Notes under the pieces: model-generated
The model's input: only the letters and a program-made list of their open reading frames with translations
Told to the model about the DNA's origin: nothing
The model's database searches: none
Shown: one piece after another, positions 1 through 11,528 of the stretch
Position numbering within the stretch: position 1 is the stretch's first letter
Layout: each line of letters opens with the position of its first letter
Source: Zoroaster sp. YZ-2022
Lineage: Eukaryota; Echinodermata; Asteroidea; Forcipulatida; Zoroasteridae
Length of the DNA stretch: 64,000 nt
NCBI GenBank assembly: GCA_029582265.1
Contig: CM055830.1
Span: forward strand, 23,978,163 to 24,042,162
Direction: 5' to 3'
Program-made: the position numbers and the translations under genes

Positions 1-290
1 GCATAATGGAAATTTACTTTGGATGAATGTGGAGGATTATGGAGGATTATGGAGGATTGTGAAGGATTGTGAAGGATTGACAGAAACATAATCTTGTATC
101 CTCCGGAGGATTTTGAGGATTTTGGAGGATTTTGGAGGAATGAAGCACGTTCGAAAATCACCAATTGGAGGATTATGGAGGATTGAGGAGGGTCGTGCAT
201 TTGATAGTGGAGGATTATGAAGGATTGAGGCAGTAAGTTTCATGCACAAACACATTTCGGAGGATTATGAAGGATTGAGGAAGGTACCTG
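1..290. repeat. Degenerate GGAGGATTATG-type short tandem repeat
   Basis: Irregular tandem copies of an 11 to 12 bp purine-rich motif (GGAGGATTATG, GAAGGATTGTG) run through this stretch, with interruptions at about 75-100 and 130-165. Stop-free reading across it on the minus strand is a product of the repeat and not a gene. The left edge may extend beyond the window. Confidence 0.7.
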
Positions 291-331
291 GTAATTAAGG
301 CTAGGGAGTTAGGGTTAATACAGACTTGTAT

Positions 332-1770
332 GATAATAATAATAATAATAATAATAATTTATTGCTTATATTGCGCATGATTCATACATATACAATGTAT
401 GTTCATATGCGCATCACAAAAAAATTATAAAAAATTACATAAATATAACATATCTAAAAACAAGCATATAAAATATTACATAAAATGGTTAAAATTAAAA
501 TTGAAAAATGTTAGATTAAAAAGTTGATTTATTGTTTTAAAATTGTTATTCTAAAATGCTCTGAATATGCTATAATAATATGATTACAATTACATAAATT
601 AATGATAATAAGCTATTTTAAAAAGGTGTGTCTTAAGTAATTTCTTAAAAATATTTACAGACTCAGCTTTACGGAGTTCTCGTGGCAGTTCATTCCATAG
701 CTTGGGTGCCGCAGATGCAAAAGTGCGGTCGCCCAATGTAACAAGTGTCCTTACTCTGGGTGGCTGTAGCAACAATTCATCATTAGATCGTAGATTATAG
801 TGCGATGGATGTCTAACAGAAATAAGGTCCAATATGTATTCAGGTGCCAGGCCATGTATGGCTTTGTATGTTACAATGTGTATTAATAAAATCTTGAAAT
901 CAATTCGAAATTTAACTGGTAACCAATGTAAATCTGCTAACACTGGTGTGATATGATCAAAGCGGGAAATATTACAAATAAGTCTAGCAGCTGTATTCTG
1001 TACCCTTTGCAGCTTTTGTAGCTGGGTCATTGGCAACCCATAAAGCAAGCTATTGCAATAATCCAGTCGATTAGTTATTAGAGCATTTACTAAAGTCCTT
1101 GCGCTCTCTTGATTTAAAAATTTCCTAATTCTTCTGATGTTATGTATATGATAAAATGCAGCTTTACATACTTTATTTATGTGTGAATTTAAACTCAGTT
1201 GGGAGTCAAACCAGCATCCTAAATTCCGTATTTCACTTAGTGGTGTTAGTTGGGCGTTGCCCACACGAAGAGTCTCCATACTGACTTTAGCAAGCTGTTG
1301 CCTGGTACCGAATTCTGATTTCGCATCGTTTAATTTGAGTTTGTCAGTGAACATCCATTTCTTGATGTCATCTATGGCGTTTTGCATCGCTGTGACAGCA
1401 GTAGTTTGGTTGGTAGTGTCGTCAGGTTTAAATGCTATGTAAAGTTGTGTGTCGTCTGCATAGGCATGAGTGTTGGGAAGGTGACCTTCAAGTATGTTGA
1501 ATAATCTGCTTGCATATAGTATGAAGAGCAGAGGGCCAAGACATGACCCTTGTGGCACACCATACTGTATATTATACTTCTTTGATTTTGCTCCGTTTAG
1601 TGATACAAACTGTGAACGATTGATCAGATACGACCTGAACCACTCATGAGCTCGTCCAGTGATACCAAAACTGGAACGAAGACAACCAAGAAGAATTGTA
1701 TGGTCCACTGTGTCAAACACAGAGCTAAGATCTAACAGAACTAGCAATGTAACATGCTGTTTGTTCATGT
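332..1770 (-). mobile_element. 5'-truncated CR1/L2-like non-LTR retrotransposon (RT C-terminal part)
   Basis: The minus strand has an uninterrupted reading frame of about 390 codons ending at 599. It encodes the middle and C-terminal parts of a non-LTR reverse transcriptase. Visible motifs are LLDLSSVFDTVDH (first catalytic Asp), GVPQGSCLGPLLF, and AYADDTQLYIAF (catalytic YADD). The C-terminal tail has LTYKAIHGLAPEY-like and APKLWNELPRELR segments, which are typical of the CR1/L2/Crack assemblage. The element is 5'-truncated: just above 1770 the frame runs into a TACATG microsatellite, and no endonuclease domain is present. The 3' end on this strand finishes in an ATT-repeat tail (332-358), as in L2-type elements. 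The intact frame suggests a fairly recent insertion. Assignment to a clade within the CR1/L2 group is uncertain. Confidence 0.88.
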
Positions 1771-1978
1771 TCATGATAAATGTACATGTACAGTGTACAT
1801 GTACAGTGTACATGTACTATACACTGTATGCACCGTACTACCCCAAATACATGTATGTACTCCATCTCTGTATACACTGAATAAGCCAGCAGGTCAGTCA
1901 CCACACAGAAAATTTATTTTGTGCCATTGTTTAACTGAAACTCGGTACTATACACTTCCATGAACAACTATAATGACA

Positions 1979-2388
1979 AGGTTTGAATTTCAAAATATTT
2001 CATTTTATTGAAAGAAAATCTAGATCTAACATTAAAGAAATCCTAGAGTTTTGATGGTTGTGCATCACTTCAAAGTCCATTGAGCATAAAATGCGTGCAA
2101 TGAGAAAATGGTGGCGTATGTGCGGATCAGCGCACAGCGGGTTTAGTGTGTGCTCATCACGTTCGTACCTCTGCATTGTGCAGTGGCCACAATAAGGCAC
2201 ATTCACCAACCACTCTTTATTATGTGAGCATGCGCACACGCCGACGCGCATGCTCACAACCGAGACACTAGTTTGGTTGTTGCGCTCAAGTGACGAACAG
2301 CTTTCAAATCTCAAATTTCTTTAACGTTAAGTTTTGGATTTATTTCATTAAAACACTTTGTAATAATTATAGTTTGAAATTCAAACCT
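1979..2388. mobile_element. MITE with 17-bp terminal inverted repeats
   Basis: The ends are AAGGTTTGAATTTCAAA at 1979 and its near-exact reverse complement ending at about 2388. The interior is unusually CpG-rich for this window (2100-2290) and has no coding potential. Superfamily is unassigned because no clear target duplication is visible. Confidence 0.5.
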
Positions 2389-2829
2389 CATTGAGATGCA
2401 TTGTATTTGGTGATGGAATTATACTGCCAAGATACAGATGCTTCACACAGGTAAAAATTTATAAAATTCTTTAGTAGCAAATGTTTGGTTAAATCCTTGA
2501 TGTTACCATAGTACACAAAGGTTAAAGTCCGGTATGTACATCCGGTATGTACATGTACATGTGTGTACACAGTGTATTTTGCAGGAATTTGAAAACACTC
2601 ACTGTGCCACGATCTAAGCTTTTTTTTTTTTAAATTGTGTAACTGGGGACAAGATTGTTTTTACATACAGTGTGTATATGGGAAAAAAGTATGTAGCACT
2701 CATTAAACGATGTTGGACACCGAAACATGAACTACTTTTACAATATGATAAACTGTGCTGTAAATGGTCAAAATTAATCATTTCAAAATGAGCTGAATGC
2801 TTTGGTTTTGCATAATCCAAATGCTTTTT
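2389..2829. other. Non-coding stretch, no feature recognised
   Basis: AT-rich sequence with a TACATGTACATG motif near 2550 and a T-run at 2621-2632. I see no conserved protein, RNA or transposon end here. Confidence 0.4.
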
Positions 2830-3013
2830 GATTAGCTCTATATGCGCTGTAATGGCAGCAATTGAGCTGTATACTCCCCCAGGGAGCTGAGATGGTTTCA
2901 GGAATGATTTATGAGCCTGATGAGCAGAGGTAATAATATAATGCGCCTTGAGCACCAGTTTGATGGATACGTATGTTATATAAGTCCACATTATTATTAT
3001 TAGTAGTAGTATT
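2830..3013 (+). mobile_element. SINE, tRNA-Leu-headed family type I, 3' half only
   Basis: This matches the 3' half of the full-length copies at 11155 and 41150, from the 'gattagccctatatgcgctg' region through the GTGCGCTATATAAGTCC-like end to an ATT/AGT tail. The tRNA head is missing, which is normal 5' truncation. Divergence from the other copies is moderate. Confidence 0.8.
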
Positions 3014-3670
3014 AAATTAAAGCCATTCATGTATTCCACTGTATGGACATACTGACTGTACATGTGATAAATCATCTTGTCTTGGTTAATGGTATCATTC
3101 TCAATTTACGATGTTGTGATTAATTTGGAATATGAATATTTTTGGCAATGCATAGTAATTTTAATATTCATGAAATTGATAATAATGTTCCAAATATCAA
3201 ACAAATATTAATGAACTCAATTTATGTGTCACATTACACCATCTGCTTCAGCTAATGTTAGAGTAAAACTCACATCTTGTGTACATGTAGCTGGCAGGGA
3301 CTCTTACCTTATGTGTAAATGTGTTTTATAAACGTCAATAAGTTTAAGGGGTAAAATTGCGATTAAAAATAATTGCGATTAAAAATAATTGCGACTACAA
3401 AAAACAATATTTACAGGTTCTTATTTACAGGTTCTGTAACTCAGTCTGATACCCAACCATGCACAAGATCACATACAGAAAATAGTCATAAAGTAACCAG
3501 TCTACGTATGACAAACATGGAAGTCAATGTGAAAGACTGAAAAAGGGTCATACAAAAGTGCATTCTTGGAAGCCGTTTCTCAACCAAAAATAAAATAACT
3601 TCATAATCAAAGAGAAATGTGAACTGACCTTGTTTCTCAGAGAAAGAAAGTGAATTTCTAGGAAAATGTT
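3014..3670. other. Non-coding stretch with a small 17-bp repeat
   Basis: AT-rich sequence. An imperfect 17-bp tandem motif (AATTGCGATTAAAAATA) occurs two to three times at 3354-3396. Nothing else is recognised. Confidence 0.4.
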
Positions 3671-4034
3671 GATAATAATAATAATAATGTGTGGACTTAT
3701 ATAGCGCACGTATCCACCAACTGAGTGGTGCTCAAGGCGCATTATATTATTACCCCTGCTCATCAGGCTCATAAGGCTCATAAATCATTCCTGAAACCAT
3801 TTCAGCTCCCTGGGGAGTATACAGCTCAATTGCTGCCATTACAGCGCATATATAGGGCTAATCAACCAACTCTGCCCTCACAGGTACCCATTTAACCCCT
3901 GGGTGGAGAGAAGCAATTATGGTTAAGTGTCTTGCTCAAGGGCACAAGTGTCACGGCCGGGATTCGAACCCACATTCTGGTGCTAACACCAGAACTTGAG
4001 TCCGGTAAGCTAGACCGCTCGGCCACGACACTCC
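3671..4034 (-). mobile_element. SINE, tRNA-Leu-headed family type I, full length
   Basis: Read on the minus strand from 4034, the copy starts GGAGTGTCGTGGCCGAGCGG (A box) and contains GGACTCAAGTTC (anticodon arm, CAA) and GGGTTCGAATCCC (B box), so the head derives from a class II tRNA-Leu. The body follows, and then an L2-like tail GCGCTATATAAGTCC plus ATT repeats (3671-3692 on +). It is not a functional tRNA gene. Confidence 0.9.
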
Positions 4035-4145
4035 AAAACTGTCAAAATTTTTCTTTCGCATCACTTGAAATCGGCTTGACTGATTTTCAAACAACACAGG
4101 ATGCAAGTAAAGGTACTCTTCTTCAACCGGAAAATACCAAACATA

Positions 4146-4314
4146 CCCCGACAGCATGCCCCGACAGCATGCCCCGACAGCATGCCCCGACAGCATGCCC
4201 CGACAGCATGCCCCGACAGCATGCCCCGACAGCATGCCCCGACAGCATGCCCCGACAGCATGCCCCGACAGCATGCCCCGACAGCATGCCCCGACAGCAT
4301 GCCCCGACAGCATG
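4146..4314. repeat. 13-bp minisatellite, 13 perfect units
   Basis: CCCCGACAGCATG is repeated exactly 13 times (169 bp), with a final partial CCCATG. It lies about 110 bp past the head of the SINE at 3671-4034. Long open frames over it on both strands are translation artefacts of the repeat. Confidence 0.97.
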
Positions 4315-5022
4315 CCCATGAGCTCCAAATTTGTAACGTTAACCCAAAAGGTAATCCAACAAACACCGAACTCGTACCAAGAAACGTGTACCACGCATGG
4401 TTCACCACATTTCTGGTGCTGTGCAGACAGTCTTTCCTGACATTGATGTGTATTTATAATCATAACTAACAAAATACATATGTCTGTTTGAGCTAATATT
4501 TCAGCAGTAGTCACTCAAGATATTATGTACATTGTATTAGAATTATGAAATTTCATGAACATCGTAGAAACCTGAAGTATTAAATTTAAGTTTTGTTTTG
4601 ACTTATTTTTTGGGCATTACTTTGCTTGTGTGTGTGTGACTTATCAACTGGTTTTGTGACGTCACTGGGATGGCTATTGTTAAATTTTAAGGAATTGCAT
4701 TTCTTATAGCATAATGCTACATGTATGTTTGTAATACACTGTCCTTTAAATAAATTGTTATTTCAAATTTTCAATATGCTTAAGAACATGCATGCACACA
4801 TGTTTTTAATTTACATAAATTGTAAAATGGAAATTTCAGAATTTTTCAGAAACAGTGGAGATCAATTAATCCCAAACTAAGTATTTACATGTACTTTGAT
4901 AATATTAAACATGATATTTGGCATAAAAATACTTAATACATACTAATATGATGATTTATTTGTCAAATCATTCATGTAAATATGAAAAGATTCATGAAAA
5001 CAAGTACATGTACATGTACTAT
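4315..5022. other. Non-coding stretch, nothing recognised
   Basis: AT-rich unique-looking sequence with scattered ACATGTACATGT motifs near 5000. No coding or structural signal is seen. Confidence 0.4.
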
Positions 5023-5427
5023 AGGCAATTCCATGGTTACGTTACATTTGTGAGGTTTTGGGCCCACTCGTAATGCCATAATATATATTTCACTCATCAT
5101 TTTATTTATTTATTTATTTTTTATACAGTAGTTGCATTATACCCAGACCTTACTCAGCACAAAATAATCATTTAACAAGTTTGTTAAATGTACACTATAT
5201 AAGAGAAAAAGCAACATTTTATGCAAATTTGACAAATGTAAAGTGAGTTTTCTAATCTTATAGCATATACACATGATGTATCACAAACTTATGAAATTAT
5301 TTGTGTGCTGAATAATGTCTGGGTATAATGCAACTACTGTGAAAAAATGATAAGTGACATACAATAATATTTAATAAGGAAATTATGGCATTAAGAGTGG
5401 GCCCAATAACCATGGAATTGCCCATAT
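5023..5427. mobile_element. Foldback element with about 120-bp inverted arms
   Basis: The left arm begins GGCAATTCCATGGTTA at about 5026 and the right arm ends TAACCATGGAATTGCC at about 5424. Homology continues inward through GGGCCCACTC, AATGCCATAATA and GTAGTTGCATTATACCCAGAC on both sides. The loop (about 5160-5300) is unique. There is no transposase, so it is a non-autonomous foldback or MITE of unassigned superfamily. Confidence 0.75.
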
Positions 5428-6094
5428 GATTTTGACAAAAAAAGAAGTAAAGATCCCTGATGACATCATTTTGTATTTTTAGGCAACCAGTTTTTATCAA
5501 AACCATTGTTCATAAATTATAATTGTCCATCTGTCATTTTATGCATAATACACATGAACCCCACTGTACAAGTGTACATGTAAGTCAGTTAAGTTTGCCC
5601 TTGGGACTATTAACTGCATACTTATATGATCTGTATAATGACAAGGCAAGTAATTATGTATACCATAATAAATTAATAATAGCCCATAGGTGGTTTTTAA
5701 GCTATGCTCTAATTCACATTGTACATTATGCCATCTTGGTTTCACAGTGATTAGATTATCCACAATTACTTTGTTTTTGTACATGTACATGTACACACAT
5801 ATGTACATAATGAATGAAAATAAATTCACCACGGTTTCAAATACAGTTGAAAATTACATGTTTATTAGAGGAACAAACTTTTGTTCAATAGATACAGCTA
5901 CAATGTACATGTACACTACATGCTTACCGACTACGTACATGTCATTGTGTACACTATGTAATACAGGGAATGATTTCGTTTGAAAATTTAGCATAGCAAA
6001 ACTGTGATGCAAACAAGAATTTGCATAGCAAAATCATATTTTTGTGTAGCAATCTGTGAATTTTGTATAGCAAATTTAAAATGCTTAGAATTAC
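5428..6094. other. AT-rich non-coding stretch with TACATGTACATG clusters
   Basis: Several self-complementary TACATGTA motifs occur (for example near 5575, 5780 and 5905). From 5990 a CATAGCAAA motif recurs. It may belong to the outer part of the repeat copy that starts near 6095. No gene is seen. Confidence 0.4.
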
Positions 6095-8260
6095 ATCCAT
6101 TTTTGTTTCTTTAAATTGTTACATGTACATGTATATCGATCGCTAAAACAGAAGCAATATCTCAAAAACTTGCTTACTGACTACGACGTGTTTGGGTTGT
6201 TTTCAAAGTGAATTTTGAGTGTACTTTGTGGTATGGTCAAGCTAATTGCTTTCGATTATTATAAATTCAAGCTTTGCCAATCAAAGAACAGTTGGGAAAA
6301 TGAGTGGTTCACCGTGGTTGAAAGGTACAGCATACGCCCATGCCGTAGTGGTTTTATGAAAGCGCACGTGTGAACTGAACATGGTATGACTTGTGTATAG
6401 GGGGTGACATAATTGTGTGAAACTAATAAACTGAGTGGGTGTTGCACGCTTTCGGGGGTTTCGTCTGCCATTCGTCAGCAGAAAAAAGTTGCATGCACAT
6501 AGAATTTGGGGCATTGCGGTGGAAATCCTTAAGGATTGTTGGAAAATAAAGTTGGATGCATGGCATGCTTTCATCGCCCTTGCATCAACACTATCGCATC
6601 AACACTATCGCATCAACACTATCGCATCAACACTATCGCATCAACACTATCGCATCAACACTATCGCATCAACACTATCGCATCAACACTATCGCATCAA
6701 CACTATCGCATCAACACTATCGCATCAACACTATCGCATCAACACTATCGCATCAACACTATCGCATCAACACTATCGCATCAACACTATCGCATCAACA
6801 CTATCGCATCAACACTATCGCATCAACACTATCGCATCAACACTATCGCATCAACACTATCGCATCAACACTATCGCATCAACACTATCGCATCAACACT
6901 ATCGCATCAACACTATCGCATCAACACTATCGCATCAACACTATCGCATCAACACTATCGCATCAACACTATCGCATCAACACTATCGCATCAACACTAT
7001 CGCATCAACACTATCGCATCAACACTATCGCATCAACACTATCGCATCAACACTATCGCATCAACACTATCGCATCAACACTATCGCATCAACACTATCG
7101 CATCAACACTATCGCATCAACACTATCGCATCAACACTATCGCATCAACACTATCGCATCAACACTATCGCATCAACACTATCGCATCAACACTATCGCA
7201 TCAACACTATCGCATCAACACTATCGCATCAACACTATCGCATCAACACTATCGCATCAACACTATCGCATCAACACTATCGCATCAACACTATCGCATC
7301 AACACTATCGCATCAACACTATCGCATCAACACTATCGCATCAACACTATCGCATGAACACTATCGCATGAACACTATCGCATGAACACTATCGCATCAA
7401 CACTATCGCATCAACACTATCGCATCAACACTATCGCATCAACACTATCGCATCAACACTATCGCATCAACACTATCGCATCAACACTATCGCATCAACA
7501 CTATCGCATCAACACTATCGCATCAACACTATCGCATCAACACTATCGCATCAACACTATCGCATCAACACTATCGCATCAACACTATCGCATCAACACT
7601 ATCGCATCAACACTATCGCTATCGCATCAACACTATCGCATCAACACTATCGCATCAACACTATCGCATCAACACTATCGCATCAACACTATCGCATCAA
7701 CACTATCGCATCAACACTATCGCATCAACACTATCGCATCAACACTATCGCATCAACACTATCGCATCAACACTATCGCATCAACACTATCGCATCAACA
7801 CTATCGCATCAACACTATCGCATCAACACTATCGCATCAACACTATCGCATCAACACCATCGCATCAACACTATCGCATCAACACTATCGCATCAACACT
7901 ATCGCATCAACACTATCGCATCAACACTATCGCATCAACACTATCGCATCAACACTATCGCATCAACACTATCGCATCAACACTATCGCATCAACACTAT
8001 CGCATCAACACTATCGCATCAACACTATCGCATCAACACTATCGCATCAACACTATCGCATCAACACTATCGCATCGTGAAATCATATTTGAGGTACGGA
8101 AACAAACCCAGTCGGGACGGAACCCTTACTATTCCTTGCAAGGCCTTGGTTGGAAATATAAATGTTACGCCAGCTTTGTGTACAGAAATTGTTTCAGGAA
8201 AGGTTTGTGAATATTCACAAATGTTTATTATTAAACCATGTGGTGAACAAATCTGTACGC
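6095..8260. mobile_element. Dispersed repeat 'X', copy A (with expanded internal array)
   Basis: This segment is homologous to 62100-63900. Shared landmarks in order are GATCGCTAAAACAG, ACTTTGTGGTATG(G/A)TCAAGCT, GAAAGCGCAC(G/A)TGTGAACTG, TGTATAGGGGGTG, CAGCAGAAAAA, TGCATGCACATAGAATTT, ATAAAGTTG and, after the array, GGAAACAAACCCAGTCGGG. It has no recognisable protein, and its class (MITE, Helitron-like or other) is unknown. The ends are approximate. In this copy a 14-bp unit has expanded to about 1.5 kb. Confidence 0.8.
6582..8076. repeat. 14-bp minisatellite, about 106 units
   Basis: GCATCAACACTATC is tandemly repeated almost without error. The only deviations seen are three GAACACT units (about 7355-7389), one 6-bp slip duplication (CTATCG at about 7617) and one CACCATC unit (about 7855). 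Since 14 is not a multiple of 3, all three forward frames read the same 14-residue peptide cycle, producing long spurious open frames. The unexpanded homologue is at 63690. Confidence 0.98.
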
Positions 8261-8950
8261 AATTTGTATCGCAAAATCTGCTACACGTATGTATTTTTTT
8301 GAAATTACGTCATAGATTTGCCAAATTACATCGCATTTTGCGATGTGATAAATGTACAGAGGAAATTGTTCACTGATGTACTGAATGTAGATTAATATTA
8401 TTAACATAAATTAATTTTTTTGGGGTAAAACAGTTTTTATTTTGTAATTCATTGGGCGCTGCCATCTTGATGAAATATACAATATATTTAATACTGTGAT
8501 AAATCAACAGTTACATCACAAAGGACATACATAATATGTATATTACAATGATGTACAATACAAGCACATGTACATGTATACTGCATGTAGACTGTATACA
8601 GCCAGTTTGTGGTGCATACATTCCTGCAGCACATGCTGGTTAGCAGTGTGTGTTCTCTCTATGGTTCAGTGCCAGAACAGCCTGCTTTGCAATGTATGGT
8701 TACTATACATGTATGCATTGCATGTGCTGCATGGTACATGTAACAAAATCACTGACTCCAATATCATCCAAACTTTGGTTTAACAACCAAGCTGAAAGGA
8801 TACAATACTGTGGAAAAAAAATCATACATGTGAATACAATTATGTACACTGTACTGTACACTGTAGCTACATGTACAATGTATGTATTACAATGCATGGG
8901 TACATGTACCATGTACATATTGGTGGTTGCCTTTTTGTGTGGATTATCCA
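8261..8950. other. Non-coding stretch 3' of repeat X
   Basis: Contains CGCAAAATCTGCTACAC-like sequence that may be an inverted relative of 6000-6070, and several TACATGTAC motifs (8570-8910). A 99-codon open frame at 8077-8376 has no recognisable homology and starts inside the repeat, so I do not call it a gene. Confidence 0.35.
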
Positions 8951-9173
8951 TAGGGGTAGTGTCGTCACGATCAGAGCAGACTTTCAACAGGGCATGGAAT
9001 CGATGTACTAGTTGTAGATGAACACAGTGATTGAAAATTACTGTCTCATTTATGCAGCAGCAACTGTAATACGACCTTATCATGTGGGGTATTATTTTCA
9101 GTCACTGAATTAATCTAAAACTAGCACTCAGTGATTTCATGCCGTGTTGATCATGACGATACTGCCCCTTTAA
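8951..9173. mobile_element. Palindromic TTAA MITE 'K', copy 1
   Basis: The left end is degraded (TAGGGGTAGTGTCGTCACGATCA) and the right end is intact (TGATCATGACGATACTGCCC, then CTTTAA). The interior arms GGCATGGAATCG and ATTTCATGCC pair, as do ACAGTGATTGAAAATTA and its complement. The TTAA edge and TTAAAGGG-type terminus resemble the Kolobok/T2 group. Confidence 0.75.
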
Positions 9174-9457
9174 AGGGATATATTCAAACCAGAAAAAAAC
9201 TGGATATTCGACCCATTGATCAAATATTCAGTAATTTGGCACAGTCCTATTGTATACATGTGTACATGTTATTCGAGGAATACAATTTGAACTTTTTTAC
9301 ATAAATACTTGAATGTGTACCATTTTCTCAAATTGCAACATAGATGTAATTTTAAAGGTTAGGTACATGTATAATATTAGTATTCTCCATGTATACAGTT
9401 TTAGATTTTTTGTGGTGTTTATGATGATATTGTCATTTCTCTCTGAGGTGTCCTCAT
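9174..9457. other. Non-coding stretch, nothing recognised
   Basis: AT-rich sequence between two K-family MITE copies. No feature is seen. Confidence 0.35.
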
Positions 9458-9612
9458 TTAAAGGGACAAATAATATCGTGACGATCAACAGGGCATGGAA
9501 TCGGAGGGCTAGTTCTAGATCAACAGGGCATGGAATCGGAGGGCTGTAGATTAACTCAGTGAATGAAAATAATATCTCATGTGATAAGGTCATATTACTG
9601 TTGCTGCTGCAT
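9458..9612 (+). mobile_element. K-family MITE, left half (copy 2) with internal 35-bp duplication
   Basis: Starts TTAAAGGGACA and keeps the left arm and loop, then breaks off at a TA microsatellite. The arm segment beginning ATCAACAGGGCATGGAATCG is present twice (9484 and 9519, period 35), a small tandem duplication not seen in the other copies. Confidence 0.75.
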
Positions 9613-9627
9613 ATATATATATATATG

Positions 9628-9695
9628 TGAATTTTGAGTGTACTTTGTGGTATGATCAAGCTTGATTTCGATTAATAAAAATTGAAGCTTTGCCA
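9628..9695 (+). mobile_element. Fragment of dispersed repeat X (copy C)
   Basis: GTGAATTTTGAGTGTACTTT and the following GTGGTATGATCAAGCTTG match 6208-6245 and the corresponding part of the copy at 63180-63240. Only about 70 bp remain. Confidence 0.7.
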
Positions 9696-9950
9696 GCAAG
9701 GAACAATATAAATGGTATCCATGATAATGTGATATTGATGCCATCACTGGAAAAGGTTATATTAATGCCTTCAATTTTTTTAGTTCAAACATGTGACTGT
9801 CTAAATTTAATGCACTTGATTTGTACATGATGTAACTTGAACATGTAGTTGTCTTGTTTCCTTGTTAAACATAACATAACATTATGCTCGGTGTAATAGT
9901 AAGCTTTTTGCTTTAATTTTAATAAATATTCATCTTTTTTCTTGTTGCAG

Positions 9951-10117
9951 TTGAGAAGCCTAAAGCAGTCCGAGCAAGTCCTATTCGTCGTACCAACTCC
10001 CTGGATACGATTGCTGGTCCTTACTTATCAGGTTACTGGCCACGGTCAGACACTGTCACTTCCTCTTTCACCACATCAAATAGTCATGAACCTAACCAAA
10101 AAGACCAATCCACACAG
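9951..10117 (+). CDS. FAM117/GLCCI1 exon a
   Basis: Acceptor CTTGTTGCAG precedes and donor GTATGT follows. Two leading bases complete a codon from an upstream exon not located here. It encodes 55 residues with the family hallmark RRTNSLDTIAGPYL. It ends in STQ, which joins exon b to make an STQTE motif. Confidence 0.92.
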
Positions 10118-11494
10118 GTATGTATATCAATCAGTCAATCATTCTCCCAGCGAGATTCTTCCTGATTTGGTTCTATACAAGGCCAAAGTATGAGGGCAGT
10201 TAATCAGACAAAACGGCCAAAGGATGAGGGCAGTTAATCAGACAAAACGGCCAAAGGATGAGGGCAGTTAATCAGACAAAACGGCCAAAGTATGAGGGCA
10301 GTTAATCAGACAAAACGGCCAAAGTATGAGGGCAGTTAGACAAAACAGCCAAAGTATGAGGGCAGTTAATCAGACAAAACGGCCAAAGTATGAGGCAGTT
10401 AATCAGACAAAACGGCCAAAGTATGAGGGCAGTTAATCAGACAAAACAAGATTTGATTTATAAAGCTCCTTATCTTGAAGTAAACCCAAATAATGTGACT
10501 TGATTCAAAGTAACAACATCCATCAAAACAAATATGTAAGCTTTGCATAGTGGGATAGGATAAGACAATTAGGTTTACAGGTAACATCTTGTATAATAAT
10601 CTCTTCTTGGAAGAAGTGATGTGGTTCTGAAAAAAACCGGTAGTGAGGATGGTTCGGGACATTTCAAACATTGTGCTGTGTATATGTCCTCAGTAACAAT
10701 TTTCTTCAGAACCAGATCACTTCTTCCAAGAAGAGATTATTACACATGGTGTTCGTAAACCTAATTGTTTTATCCATCAAAACCAAACTACATGTAAAGG
10801 ACTAAATATACTTAGTACACACACACAATTAGGAATTTTCCGAAATTCTTTATCATTCAATTCAGTGACTGAAAATAATTTCCCACATGATAAGGTCATA
10901 TTACCATTGCTGCTGCATAAATGAGCCAGTAATTTGCAGTCACTGTGTTTATCTAAACTAGGACATCGATTCCATGCCCTGTTGAAAGCCTGCTCTCATC
11001 ATGACGATACTGCCCCTTTAAGCCCTGTGCCAAGCTGTACATAAATTACATGTTGCATAGTCACCATATATCATCTCATTTTACATCAAAGTGCACTGTT
11101 CATGATCATGCACTGTTCATGATCATGCACTATTCATGATCATGCACTGTTCATGGAGTGTCGTGGCCGAGCGGTCTAGCTTACCGGACTCAAGTTCTGG
11201 TGTTAGCAGCAGAATGTGGGTTCGAATCCCGGCCGTGACACTTGTGTCCTTGAGCAAGACACTTAACCATAATTGCTTCTCTCCACTCAGGGGTTAAATG
11301 GGTACCTGTGAAGGCAGAGTTGGTTGATTAGCCCTATATGCGCTGTAATGGCAGCAATTGAGCTGTATAATCCCCAGGGAGCTGAGATGGTTTCAGGAAT
11401 GATTTATGAGCCTTATGAGCCTTATGAGCAGGGGTAATAATATAATGCGCCTTGAGCACCACTCAGTTGGTGGATACGTGCGCTATATAAGTCC

Positions 11495-11528
<34 letters not shown>

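Noticed and set aside
3951..4514. Cys/Gly-rich and Pro-rich open frames on both strands
   Set aside because: Produced by the 13-bp CCCCGACAGCATG array and the neighbouring SINE.
6435..8080. Long forward open frames (up to 316 codons) with a repeating INTIASTLSHQHYR peptide
   Set aside because: They are translations of the 14-bp array in all three frames, have no codon or homology support, and the unexpanded sister copy has no such frame.
8077..8376. 99-codon open frame as a possible first FAM117 exon
   Set aside because: It starts at the edge of the 14-bp array within repeat X, shares sequence with 63777-63840, and does not resemble the Ser-rich N-terminus of FAM117/GLCCI1.
11155..11240. 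Functional tRNA-Leu gene
   Set aside because: A and B boxes are present, but the acceptor stem and variable region are decayed and the sequence continues into a SINE body repeated elsewhere in the window.
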